64,000 nucleotides of DNA from Antennarius striatus (taxonomy: Eukaryota > Chordata > Actinopteri > Lophiiformes > Antennariidae). The translations under genes and the position numbers were made by a program. The first letter of the stretch is position 1; the number at the start of each line of letters is the position of its first letter. A model generated the notes under the pieces. It saw only the letters and a program-made list of their open reading frames with translations, was not told where the DNA came from and searched no databases. This document shows positions 32,185 through 48,847 of the stretch, piece by piece. The stretch lies in contig NC_090784.1 in assembly GCF_040054535.1 (NCBI RefSeq), forward strand, positions 16,246,001-16,310,000. The letters run 5' to 3'.

Positions 32185-35100
32185 GTCCTACGTAGCGAGG
32201 GGGTGTGAGACAGAAATAAAGGACAATTCCAGCGAGCTGATGTGTTCGTGGTTAATACTGGGCCGAAATCTTCTCTTATGAATTACACTGAGTGATTGAA
32301 CGCATAAGTACAAGTTAATTAATTATTTCAAATCACATTCATCACACATTTTGATCATTAACCGCTTGATGCCCGAAATTATCTACAATTACACGAGAAA
32401 AATATTTGTGTTTTTTGCTTTTTTGCTGATGTCGAGTGGAGATTGTTAAATTGTGTAAACTACAAAGATTAGAAATTAATTTGAAAGTAACTATTTCCTT
32501 TTAAATTACTTACATTTTAAACTGAAGCAGCTGCTACATAAAATGCTACTTATACAATAATGACAATACTAATCCAATGATATATACAAAGACAGAAAAA
32601 TAAAGAGCAAATTCCAAATACGAGTCATTTTATGTTTAAACAGTTAAAGAACATTTCACTGTAAAATACCTGTAGTTTGACATTTTGAATGAAGGATCTG
32701 TTTTTACTGGTAAATGTGATGTTGTTATTGTAAGTAAAGTAATGAAGTTCAGCACTGTTTTTAGAAATACTGTAGTATATAATATAAATCTTCATAGACA
32801 TGTCGATATAAAAAGTAAAAACAAAGCCATTATCCTGTAATGTGGTATTCTTACATTGTCATTGTCAGATAATTCAAAGTGAAGATTAATTTAAGATTAG
32901 GTATTTGAAAATAAATAAGAACATATAAATATATTTCATTGAGTATGTAAACATGTAATTTAGATATAAGGTGCAAATATAAGGTACAAATATCTACAAA
33001 TAGCTGAAATGGCATGATGCATGTTTTTAAATTTACAAAGTCACAAGTAATTGTAAGAGAGAAAAAAAACAAGTAACTGTTAGGCGTGTTTTGCAAATAT
33101 TGCAAACATTTCAAACACAGAGAAACGGTAATTGATCAGCGTGACTCTTACACTGTCTGACACTGCACTTACAGTAAGGAATTGATGTATTATATACTTT
33201 AACTGTTTATGTCCACTCTTTCTATGTAGAAATATATATATAATGGGTTTTACCTTAGTACTCTTCTATCTGCTGTGTCTTCTTGTGTCTTCCAATGATC
33301 CACTCTGAAGACTCGTGTTGATGTTGCAGGCTGCTTCAGAAAAAGAGGTGTGGTAATTTCTTGGTTTTGTACGTCTGTTTGTGTGTTGTGAGTATGTGTG
33401 CAGCCAAATGAAGTCAAGTGACATGATCACTCAATACAAATGCACAAACTCCTTTTTTTTTTCGGCATTTGAATGAAAGGCAACTTGACAAATTGATAGC
33501 AAGAGAGGAAGTGAGACACAATGGTAGGCTCTGAAAAGAAGGGCAATTATCAGAGAAGTCGACCACTTGTGGAGGTGTGGCCACGCTCCTCATTGTGTAC
33601 CTAACTAAAGGCAGCATGTTCAATCCTGGGAGACACAAATACACAATTTGAGACATTTAACAAGCCCTTAATTGATCAGCTTAAACTCTGGCCCTCATTA
33701 TCACATTCTCAGAGGAAAGAGCTAAGGTGGTTGCTACTGGCTCTAATTGAGCTTTGCAATTCAATAGTATTCCCACTTAGTGCAGAATTTTAAATACGAA
33801 TGCCAGCTTAAGCTTGAGGGTGAAAAGAAGCTGGCTTCTATCAAACATGAGAGACAGTGAAAGGATATAAACAGGATTAAAAATAAAATGTTTATGTGTA
33901 TGTTCACGTTTGGTCTATTACCATTTTTTTCCTGATTTGACTCCACTTGAACTTATTTATATATTTATATTCTTTTTACTCTGCAACTTAAAAAGTACGT
34001 TTTGATTGAATATTTTATATCTTGCATTGGAACATGTTGGTCAAATTGCTGGTTTGTTTGGTAGCCATGGAACGTGAACAAAGACTCTTCCCGTGCAAAT
34101 GTGAGCATATCAAAATGTAGGCCTACACCGTTTAGTTATGTTCGGAGTTGATCATGCTAAACTGTTTAATGAGGCTGGAAACTAATAACATTTTTGTTTT
34201 CTTAAAGGGGCGAGGCCAGCCACTGGTTCATGTCATGAATTTGTTTTTTTGGTGGTTTTGTTTTTTCTGTTTGTTTATTGCCTTCCTGAATTTTGCCCCT
34301 GGGCCATCTGCTCATGCACCCCATTCGTAGGGGTTTTGACAGTTTTTTGTTTTTTTAATAAGTGGTGCTGTTAATGCTGGTGGTTCTCCTCCCTAAGTGT
34401 GTCTTATACATAGGATACAATTTGTACAAGGCCAGACCTACGCTGATGCTTGCCTCTTGTAGGGGGATTGCACTGGTGAGACGCAACATTGGGGTGTACT
34501 TTTAACTATTACAACATGGTGTGTATTGTTATAGTTCTATCAGATTTTACAATTTTTAAATTAAGATTTTAAGTGTATGGAGTTTTCTGTATTGCATGCT
34601 TCGTGTTGTTGTTGGGTCTGCTGTCTCTACCTTTGTCTCACCAGAGGTCTCCGTAGCAGGAGGATCAAGACATAAACATGTAAGTATAAATTTAATCTGG
34701 ATTTTGAGGTTATGTCTGTGAACATAATTTTGAAATTCTATGCAAATTTTGATGAAAGTTTTTCAGTATGGTATTCATTTATACTGAAAACAATTAAGAA
34801 ACTAATGAATAAAGAGTATTTGTGCATCTGCATAGAGTCACTTGAGTTAACTGAATGACTCGAAGAGGCTCTATCTGTATTGTTGTTATAATCCTACATC
34901 GTTTTTGTTAAGCACTTTGAACTACGTACGTGTAACTAGTTTTACATATTTTATGTAGAGGTCATTAATCATATGATGATTACTTAATGTAACAATTTAT
35001 CTCTTATCTTAACTCTAACAAAATGAAAAGTCACCCTATTTAAAACACTCAAAGCAAGGAAGTATTGCTGCAGGAGTCTGATCTATTTATAGTAAAGCAC

Positions 35101-35853
35101 ATGTGCTTCTGACCAGACAACTGCACGACTAACTTCCTGCTTTGGTCTCCACACTTAACCACATGAGAAAAATCTGTGGTAAGTGACACATTGTTCTTCT
35201 AGGGGAAAGAAACATAGGGGGTGCAATAAATCACACCATTCCATAAAAACAGTCAGTGCAATAGGCCTGTCTAAACTGATAATGAAGCCTCAGCCAATCA
35301 TACCAGTGTATCCCGCATGTTCAGGAATTCAGTATACAGTATTGTTGATTTTAGAATTTGTCTGATGCAGATCTTTGCCTTCTGGGGGTCACTTCTTTAT
35401 TGTGTCTCATATTTGGTGTTTTCACAAATCCTTCTCCAGCGAGTGGATAAAATGTCTTATCACACATTCTGTGCAACAGTTGCAAAACTTTGACCTGGTG
35501 ACAAGAGTTACCACCTTCCCTACACATTCATCTCAGCTCCTCCTTGTTCAACAGCACCAGTTGGTAAGGAGTTTGAGGCTCTTTAGCTTTGGAAACTAAA
35601 GGAGAAGTGTTACCCTTTAAGGTTGTGTTAACTATTTCTTGGATAAGAACCATAATGGACTGCTGACTAAAAGTAGAGTGGGGTAGAAAATTATGTTAAT
35701 GATTTTAGATGTTATTTATTATTCCATATTTTAATAGTTTCATTTAATATCTGTTAAATTTGAATGTCTAATTGAAAAAAAAAATTCCACCGGGAGTGTC
35801 ATTTATTGTGAATGACTTGAGATTTAATCCTCTCTCTGATCAGGTTTTTCACC
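32185..35853. other. Upstream of the minus-strand gene and of mpv17l; no further gene seen
   Basis: AT-rich sequence with no recognised coding exon. Two segments look like untranslated first exons: 33254-33335 on the minus strand (donor AAG|GTAAAA) and about 34620-34679 on the plus strand (donor CAT|GTAAGT), which could begin the neighbouring minus-strand gene and mpv17l. Both are weak calls based on donor quality only. Confidence 0.35.
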
Positions 35854-37100
35854 ATGAACCGGGCCTGGGCTGTTTTTAAGGCCCATCCATACATCAGCAA
35901 CATCCTGGGATACACAACACTGTTTGCTTCTGCTGACCTCATACATCAGAGTGTCCTGGGAGGGAAAAACACTGCAGGGTTCAAGTCAAAAGATCGGGGT
36001 GGCATCGACTGGAGACAAACAGCTCGGGTGGCAACTGTCGGCATCTGTTTCCATGCCAACTTTAACTACCACTGGCTCCGAGGGCTGGAGAGGCTGCTGC
36101 CAGGAGCTGGAGTAAAGGCAGTGGCAGGGAAGGTAGTGGTGGATCAGATGATTGCAGGCCCGCTCACCATTAGTGCCTTTTATATTGGTAGGTATGTTAT
36201 AGAGACCTTAATCATTTGCTTATTATTGATGATATAGTGCTTTATCTGTGGCTCATATTCTGATGGAACAGATGTGGTATCTTGTTTATTATTTTTATTT
36301 TACCTCTTCAATAGCTTTTTTTGTTCATTTTCAGTTTGTTTCCATCAGTTCTCACCTGATGCTGCCTACTTATGCATGTTAGAATTTACTGTAGAAATAA
36401 TATTTCCTAGAAGAAATTATGCAGTGTAGGATTGTTTCCACGGAGATATTCCAGCTATTGGTCAGACCAAACTAATAGACTGACACTGGGTAGAAAAACA
36501 GGATGATGACTACCCCATCTATAAAAGGAATAAAGCATTAAAATGTTTTAGTAATGGGTTTTAAGCATTTGCCCATGCAAGGGTGCTTCTAATAATTAGA
36601 CTCAACAAAGAATCAGTCCGACATTTAACACACACTTTTACGTTGTAGGATTAAGTTTACTTGAAAATAAGGATGACCCATTTGAAGACTGGAGACATCA
36701 ATTCTGGACATCATATAAGGTACAACTAGCCATATTTCGATATTATTAGATAACTGTAACATTTGTTTTATTATTAGAAAATGAATCATGCCTATTTATT
36801 TGTAATTCTCTTTTTATCTTTAGACTGGAGTGGTGTTTTGGTCAACAATGCAGGTGAGATAGTCTTGTACTAATTCAATCAACTGATAGCAAGATTGTTA
36901 TAAGTACAGTCAAACACCATAAATCTTATTAGAATGATAGAAAAATATAACCAATATTTTCATCTCTATCACTCTCTCAGGCTGTGAACTTTGCCCTGGT
37001 CCCACCCGTGGCACGGACAGCGTTCATGGGAGGCATCGCATTGGCATTCACCATCTACCTGTGTCACCTCAAACAGCAGTGTGGTCACAAGCTTGAATAA
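35854..37100 (+). CDS. mpv17l: Mpv17-like protein (Mpv17/PMP22 family)
   Basis: Four coding exons: 35854-36187, 36649-36719, 36824-36853, 36981-37100 (555 nt, 184 aa), all with GT-AG introns and matching phase. The family is small four-helix integral membrane proteins; MPV17L in mammals is linked to peroxisomes/mitochondria and reactive-oxygen metabolism. Family features seen: N-terminal helix with the FASADLIHQSV region, DWRQTARVATVG, FNYHWLRGLERLLPG, VVDQMIAGPLTISAFY, the KDDPFEDWRHQFWTSYKTGVVFW signature (compare the W-x-x-Y-K-x-x-x-x-x-W/P-x-x-Q family motif) and NFALVPPVARTAF. These match Mpv17l better than mpv17, pxmp2 or mpv17l2. The ATG at 35854 is preceded by an acceptor (GATCAG) only 13 nt upstream, so a non-coding first exon is likely. 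Confidence 0.9.
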
Positions 37101-37409
37101 ACTAAACAGATTTCTGTTTGTGATGCAATATTTTAACAGTTGGTTTTGGATTCACATTGACATCAGATAAACTTTATTTAAAGCCAAGTTTGTAAATCCT
37201 TAATCATCTAATACACTACCTATTACCACGGATCATTTACTACAATACTGGAATATTGTTGATGTTGCCATATACTTGTTATATAATGAGTTTTTAAAAA
37301 TTTCAACCATTTTACCCATTCATTCACACAGTAGTCTTAAATAATACAGTACACATGTACATTCTCAACTAAACATGTTTTTTAAACAAAGAAATCTATG
37401 GGATATTCT

Positions 37410-37442
37410 CACAAATTTCCCCACTGTGGGACAATAAAGGTC

Positions 37443-37492
<50 letters not shown>
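37410..37492 (+). repeat. LINE-like 3' tail plus (TTA)n tract
   Basis: The sequence CCCACTGTGGGACAATAAAGG followed by about 16 TTA repeats (37443-37490) is the usual 3' tail form of fish L2/CR1-like retroelements. It lies about 320 bp after the mpv17l stop, so its AATAAA could also serve that gene's polyadenylation. Confidence 0.55.
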
Positions 37493-37493
<1 letters not shown>

Positions 37494-37499
37494 CAGTAT

Positions 37500-37828
37500 A
37501 TCAGAAAAGTATATATATATCCCTGATGGGACTGCATCAGGGATCAGCTCTGAGCCCCTTCTTGTTCGCTATGGTGATGGACAGGCTGACAGACGAGGTT
37601 AGACAGGAATTTCCGTGGATTATGATGTTTGCAGATGACATTGTGATCTGCAGTGAGTGCAGGGAACAGGTGGTGGAGAAGCTAGAGAGGTGGAGGTTTG
37701 TCCTGAATAGGAGAGGAATGAAGGTTAGCCACAGTAAGACAGAGTACATGTGTGTGAATGAGAGAGACCCAAGTGGAAGACTGAGGTTACAGGGAGAAGA
37801 GATCAAGAAGGTGGAGGATTTTAAGTAC
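37500..37828 (+). mobile_element. Non-LTR retrotransposon fragment (reverse transcriptase)
   Basis: An open frame carries reverse-transcriptase motifs: HQGSALSPFLFAMVMDRL (palm motif region), MMFADDIVIC (catalytic FADD-type motif), then KLERWRFVLNRRGMKVS and SKTEYMCVNE. The clade is uncertain (RTE-like is my best guess). It is 5' truncated and stops abruptly where a pogo-like terminal sequence begins. The LINE piece in sphk2 intron 1 appears to belong to the same family, covering later RT and C-terminal parts. Confidence 0.85.
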
Positions 37829-38290
37829 AATGGTACGTCTACTTACGAAATTAATTGGTTCCGAAAGAAATTATGTAAGTAGAGACGCGTTTCCCATGCA
37901 AATGCCCTAATCTGTTCCAAGCCCACAAAAATTCATAAATGTTTTATGAAGCATAAAAATGCATCAAAACATGTAACAAATACATGTTACGATTAGATTA
38001 TTACACAATAAATGAGATTTGTGCATAATGTAAAAAAACAAAGAATAGAGTAAAGAATAATAATGACAGTCATTTACCTTTTAACAGCTGTCCCCATTGT
38101 TTTTTGCCCTCTTTGGTTCATGCGCTCCTATCTCACGATGCCCAACAACAGAGTGAATTCCACTCCTCCTTTTCAACTTCTCCAACCACCCATGCAATGC
38201 CTTAAACTTTTGTTTTAATAATGTGGCCATTGTAAATACATTACGGCCATATTCTTTGATGAGATCAACCAAACGCATCCCTTTTTATAC
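37829..38290. mobile_element. pogo/Tigger-like DNA transposon fragment
   Basis: It starts with CAATGGTACGTCTACTTACG right after a TA, like a pogo/Tigger terminal repeat with TA target. On the minus strand, 38081-38278 encodes LVDLIKEYGRNVFTMATLLKQ, which fits the N-terminal HTH of Tigger-type transposases. I found no matching right end, so it is truncated or decayed. It interrupts the LINE reverse transcriptase. Confidence 0.55.
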
Positions 38291-38459
38291 ACATTCATGA
38301 AAAAGAGCGCCACTAATTCTGGATATTTTATGTGCAACATGGATAATAATTATGGCATGCAGTTTAGAAGGCATGACTTGTGTTCTGCGTGTTACTGCCA
38401 CTAGGCGGAGTATGTACTGTAACGTCTCTCTTTGTTATGCCCGTAAAAACAGGAAGCGA

Positions 38460-38552
38460 TGAACAACCAACCAATCAGAGCCCCGAGATTTCAGGGCACT
38501 GATTATCGCGAGAAGTCGGCTCTTCCTTTTCCCTTTTCGTTCTGAGTCCAAG
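38460..38552 (+). promoter_or_regulatory. rpl18: rpl18 promoter and TOP-type leader
   Basis: A CCAAT box lies at 38471-38475 and a TCGCGA palindrome element at about 38505-38514 (ATCGCGAGAA). A pyrimidine-rich tract CTTCCTTTTCCCTTTTCG precedes the ATG at 38553, as expected for a 5' TOP mRNA whose translation responds to growth signalling. The exact start site within the tract cannot be fixed. Confidence 0.6.
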
Positions 38553-43658
<5,106 letters not shown>

Positions 43659-43686
43659 ACTTTTGTTTTCCAAGGAAACTGATACA

Positions 43687-43692
43687 AATAAA
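43687..43692 (+). terminator. rpl18: rpl18 polyadenylation signal
   Basis: AATAAA 29 bp after the stop codon, followed by a GTGTGTTGTCTTTTATT-type downstream element. A very short 3' UTR is normal for ribosomal protein genes. Confidence 0.85.
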
Positions 43693-46600
43693 AGATCGAC
43701 AGTACAAAAAGTGTGTTGTCTTTTATTATTGGACTGCTCACACACCTTTACAAAAATCCATATCTGCTGGGTTTTATGGGTAAATTTAAGACAAATGACG
43801 TAATGATGATGTAAATGTCTGGGATACAGCGAAAACATGTTTACGACTCCTGCATACATTTTTTTTCCGTTTACATCCCCCGTTCAGGAATGTGGCCGAT
43901 GGACACGAATCGTTTGGTCAGGATTTATCGAGATGAAGGTGGGAAAAAAAAGTTATTCCGGAAGTGGTGGTCTGTCAATGATTGGGTGATGTCGGTGGGT
44001 GTGGTTATGTTTTCCTTATCGCCATTGGGTTTCCTTTCCGCCGCTCAAAGCCGCTGGCGCTGCGTCTCCACGCACTTCCTACACCGAGCCACAGTTTTCA
44101 AGGCAAGTCACTGTCGTCGAGAGAGGTGACTCAAGATGAGGTAATGTGAGTCTTTGTTATGCTTGGATCTTAATTGGCCCTTTTAGCTCCGCATCAAATT
44201 AAAATATCCTTTGAAGCTGTCAAATTTCATGACGGTTGATAGAATCATCAAAGCTTTAGCTAACGTTGTCATCTCCTGACATTTATGCTAACTTCGTTAC
44301 CTCAATTATCCAGTCGAGATTAAACATAATTAAATTTGCAGCATATCGTTTGTACCCGCGATGATGCCTGATGTATTTGAAGAGAATCAAATTATTCTAT
44401 AGAAAGTTTTCTTAAACTTGGGAGTACACGTATCCAAGCGAGCTGCTAGCCGCGGCTAACTGACGACGTTGTGTTTTTGCCTGTTAAGCAGGAATTTACA
44501 GTAGCTACTGATTTTTTTTTTACATGAGTATTTGCTATTCTTGAATGTCAAAATGCGTTTGACGATTTATAACTGGGGATTCTTGAATATTTAAAAACCT
44601 TGAGACAAACTGTGGAAGTACTGTTCGTAGTACTGCGTGTAACTGTAAGTACATTTGAGTTGTCAGCTGGCTAGCAGCCTGTCATCCTGCTAGCTAACGG
44701 GATCTGATGGCGTGCTAAACTCGAAGGGTCACATGTAGCTTCTACTTTAATCACCAGGTGTGTATGTTTGCTCCATTGTTTTTATTATTAAGCGTTCGCA
44801 TTGGAGCCCAAACTCTAACAATCCACCAACTGAAACTTGCCCAGAAATATCCCTCAAATCAGTGAACAACAGCCCCATTGTGTGGTAGACAAATTTAGCC
44901 CGTTGGTATTATTTTTGGGCGCCCCCGCCCAGAATTTCAAGGACGTAAGGTGCAAGAATGGACATCAGTCGAGTCCCTTTTTGTGTGTGTGTGTTATCAA
45001 GACAGGACATCAGCCATGTATTGATTTTGTCTGCACCGAGGCTTGCGTAATGTTTCCTGCCGATTATAAAACTTGAAAGATAAAGTAAAGAAAATGTACT
45101 TTGACGCACTAATTGAACTACACACTTGGTTGAAATATAACTAATCTCTTATTATACTGTGTACACACTCTCCCTGACTGGTACCTTATATCATCTAATG
45201 TGTTTATCTTCAAGGACAGATTTTCAGACAGCAATCTAAAGTAAGAATCATTTTGCAAGTGACAATCCGTTTCAAAGGTGTGCCAAAATGGATTTGTCAG
45301 CCACCCAAAAATTCTTGATAAGGATGTTTTTCAGGTTATTGGGTCTTGAAACATTGCAAAACCTCTTGACAGTTCAGTTTTGGTCAGCAACTGATCATCT
45401 CCTACATTTAAATTGTGAAAGGGTCTATTTCCACAAGTTGCTTTAGACAAAATACCTTAGTCATGAATGTACCAGCTGAATTTGGTCATTCTCGTGCAAC
45501 CTTTGGTCCAAAATAATGTGGTGTCTCAGCAATGCTGTTGAGAATGAGTGACGTTGAGTCATATTGTCCAGTGAAGTGACATGATAGATCTTGCATTGCT
45601 TCACCCTGTAGTCATAATGTCTTCCTTTTATCAAAAAGGGTTCTTCTGTGTACTGAAAATAAGATACAGAAAATCTCCCTTTTGCACTTTGAAAGTCTTT
45701 GTCGACTAGAGGCACAATCTCTAAGATTGATTTTGTGTGTTTACTTCTTTATGTGATGTTAGTATCTTACCCTGGGGTTAATTTCATTGTTTCGATCTTA
45801 AAAAAATTTATAGGTGTCTTTATTTACATTTCTGGACTTGACTTTTGTCCTCATCTCTTTCTTTGTCATAGGAACACAGATCTTTGGGAAGGAACGTGAG
45901 ATTTGACTATTGAACACTATGACATGAAAAAGGACCCTCCTAGAACTGTCTCCTTGTTTGTGTGTTGTGTTGTGTTTTGTTTTGTTTTGTATTGTGCTCT
46001 CTTTAGAGAGCTGGTAATGAAGTAAAACCTGAGTGTTTATTTGGATGAAAGGTTAATGTTATCACACTACTGTTTAGCCTTGTCACTACGTCTGCCTCTT
46101 ATATATTGATGAGATTAAATATAGCAATACAAGTATCAAAGATCTTGTAAAAGCATGCACTTATACATTTGTGGCATTCATTACATTTTGGCTTGAACTT
46201 ACCGTACAGTATACTCGACAGATTTTAATTTACATTTTGTAGCATTCAAGTCTGATGTTTTTTGTCTAATTCATACATTTTAATTTCAAAGCAAGTAAGA
46301 TTTATTTTTTGTGTAATTAATGATTGTCTGTAATGTGGAGTAGCTGCACAGCTGAATATTTATTTTTACTTGTACAATATTTGTGAAGAATGAAGTGACC
46401 AATATTGCTAATACTGGAAAGTGTTTGTCCTGTTATCTTCGAACATGTTAACGTATTACTTATCCACTGGCAGTAAAGTGTAGACGCTGACTGCTGTACA
46501 GGACAACCTGATTTGAGCTCTCTAACTGCTGTTTAGTGGTTCTTATCTCCCCTGTACTAAAACAGAACAACCTTTAAACTGGAAAAACTTAATTTTTAAT

Positions 46601-46885
46601 TTTTTTTTTCACTTGAAGATCTACTTCTGAACAAATGGAAATTGAGAGACTCTGGCTGTTTAATTTTGTTTGTTTTTTGCTTATTGGTGATGTTTTTATG
46701 ATTTAATTTCTTGATTTGAAGCACTGAAGACGATGATTTTGAGGAGTTCACAGACTGACACTCATACAAGTTGTGATTTTTCTTGAAGATCTGGCCGGAG
46801 TGGACTCTGCTACCATATTGTCCAGGCCGTTAGCTTTAGAAGATACTTTTTTGACTGATAAACCGTGTCCTCCTCAGCAGTAACG
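43693..46885 (+). other. rpl18-sphk2 interval with a probable sphk2 5' leader exon
   Basis: A CG-containing segment at about 43860-44140 ends in a donor-like AAGATGAG|GTAATG and may be the untranslated first exon of sphk2. Plus-strand open frames there (for example 43815-44129) do not resemble known proteins. The sequence from 44200 to 46600 is AT-rich, with nothing recognised. Just upstream of the coding ATG an acceptor CCTCCTCAG (ends 46878) could receive the leader exon. Confidence 0.4.
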
Positions 46886-48754
46886 ATGCGATCCCCAGAA
46901 CCATCTTCACCCTCCACTTCAGAGGCCCTCCTTCACGGCCAGTTTGCCAGCTGGGGATCCAGCAGCAGCAACAATAACAGCTGCCCAAACAGCCCTGGTG
47001 GTCCAGGTGGACACTCCCCTGCTGCCTCCCCCACTCTGTCTCCAGCCTCCAATTATGCCTTGACTCTCACCCACACCCACATACACATCCAGCGTCTTTC
47101 ACCGCGGCCAGGGAAGGAAGCCCGTCTCCTCTTGCCTCTATCGGAGCTGGTTGGGTGTAGTTGCCCTCGTGCCCCTGCTCCTCCTCTCCTAGTGCTGTAC
47201 TGGTATCCGCCAGGCAAACGACGGAAAGGAGTGTCCCGACGAAGGCAGGTGAGGGCATACCTGGCAGAAAGCCGGCCTGAAGCTGAGAGATGGTCTGCAG
47301 CTGTGCAGTGTCTACTCAGAGATGTTACCGTGACTGCTGACACAGGTGAGTTTTGGGTTTACGTTGTGTTAAACTGTCATTTACATACTGTGTTCTTTGT
47401 TTTCTGTATGAATGACCTGAATTCCTATTGTTTGCTAAATGAGCCTGCACATTGTTGCTTCACATTGATTTGATTGATGCAAACATATTGAATGCTAGGC
47501 ATTTTTGGCTCAATGAAACCGACTGGACAGGATGTGAGGTTTATTTGTGAGTTAATCTGAGTCGTCTTCTCCTTTTGGCTTTTCCCTTCAGGGGTCGCCA
47601 CAGCGAATCAATTGCCTCCATCTAACCCTGTCTTTTGCATCCTCTTCTCTCACACCAACTACCTTCATGTCCTCTTTCACTACATCCATAAACCTCCTCT
47701 TTGGTCTTCCTCTAGGGCTCCTGTCTGTCAGTTCAAAACTCAGCATCCTTCTACCAATATATTCACTATCTCTCCTCTGGACATGTCCAAACCATCTCAG
47801 TCTGGCCTCTCTGACTTTATCTCCAAAACCTCTAACATGTGCTGTCCCTCTGATGTACTCATTCCTGATTCTTCCATCCTGGTCATTCCCAAAGAGAACC
47901 ATAGCATCTTCATCTCTGCTACCTCCAGCTCTGTCTCCTGTCTTTTCCTCAGTGACACTGTCTCTAGACCAGGGGTTACCAAATGGCGGACCGCAGTCCG
48001 GATCCGGACCGCGTGATGGTTCTGTCCGGACCCATGAACACTCCATGATAAATTCACCAGAGTAGATTTTCTTGGCGCATTTTTACTTGCAGTTCACAGC
48101 TACAGACGGAGGGCGCTTCTCCTCCAGTTAATACGGTAGTAGCTCCACTCAGTTCAGCCAATCAGATCCTTTGTCTACCCTGCGCTGTCAGCGTACCAGG
48201 AAGTGAGACAGCTCGCTGCCGCTACCGCTGTGAGTTTACCGCTACAGCGGAGCACAGAACTTCTTCTAGCGAGACAGCATAGCTCCAAACGAAGGGAGGT
48301 TAACGAGGAAAACCACTGGTTAATAATGAGTGGATGAAATTTATGTTTATTCCTCCGTCAGGCAGTTCAAAACCATTTTACCTCATATAGTCTGAACACG
48401 TAGCACTAATTAATTAATAACATGAAGCGCCGCTACGAAACAAGGCACAGATCTTTTTGCCCAGAATTATCCCTTGAAGTCCTAGCTGAGGGCAAAATGA
48501 CCGAGAAAAATGCAAATGAATGTTCACTAAAGGCATGGTGGAGTTTGGGGCAACATAAAACATCGTTTAGTGATGGGACAGTTGTGAATAAGTGCTTAAA
48601 AGCTGTTCTTGACAATTTGTTTGGGGGAAAACAGAAAGATGAGATGTGTGGAAAAACTCCCAATGTCAGTTTCAATACCAACCAGAAAATCAGAAATATT
48701 AACAGCTTGATGCAGCTATTCAGAGAGCACCATGCATATCTTTGGCCATTGACG

Positions 48755-48847
<93 letters not shown>

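Noticed and set aside
43815-44129. 104-codon frame upstream of sphk2 as a separate small gene
   Set aside because: No family resemblance; CG-rich composition and a donor-like end fit a sphk2 leader exon better.
46865-46885. GTG start for sphk2 at 46865
   Set aside because: Vertebrate nuclear genes rarely start at GTG, and an in-frame ATG follows at 46886; the stretch contains a likely splice acceptor.
47612-48065. Plus-strand open frames in sphk2 intron 1
   Set aside because: They are antisense shadows of the LINE fragment coded on the minus strand.
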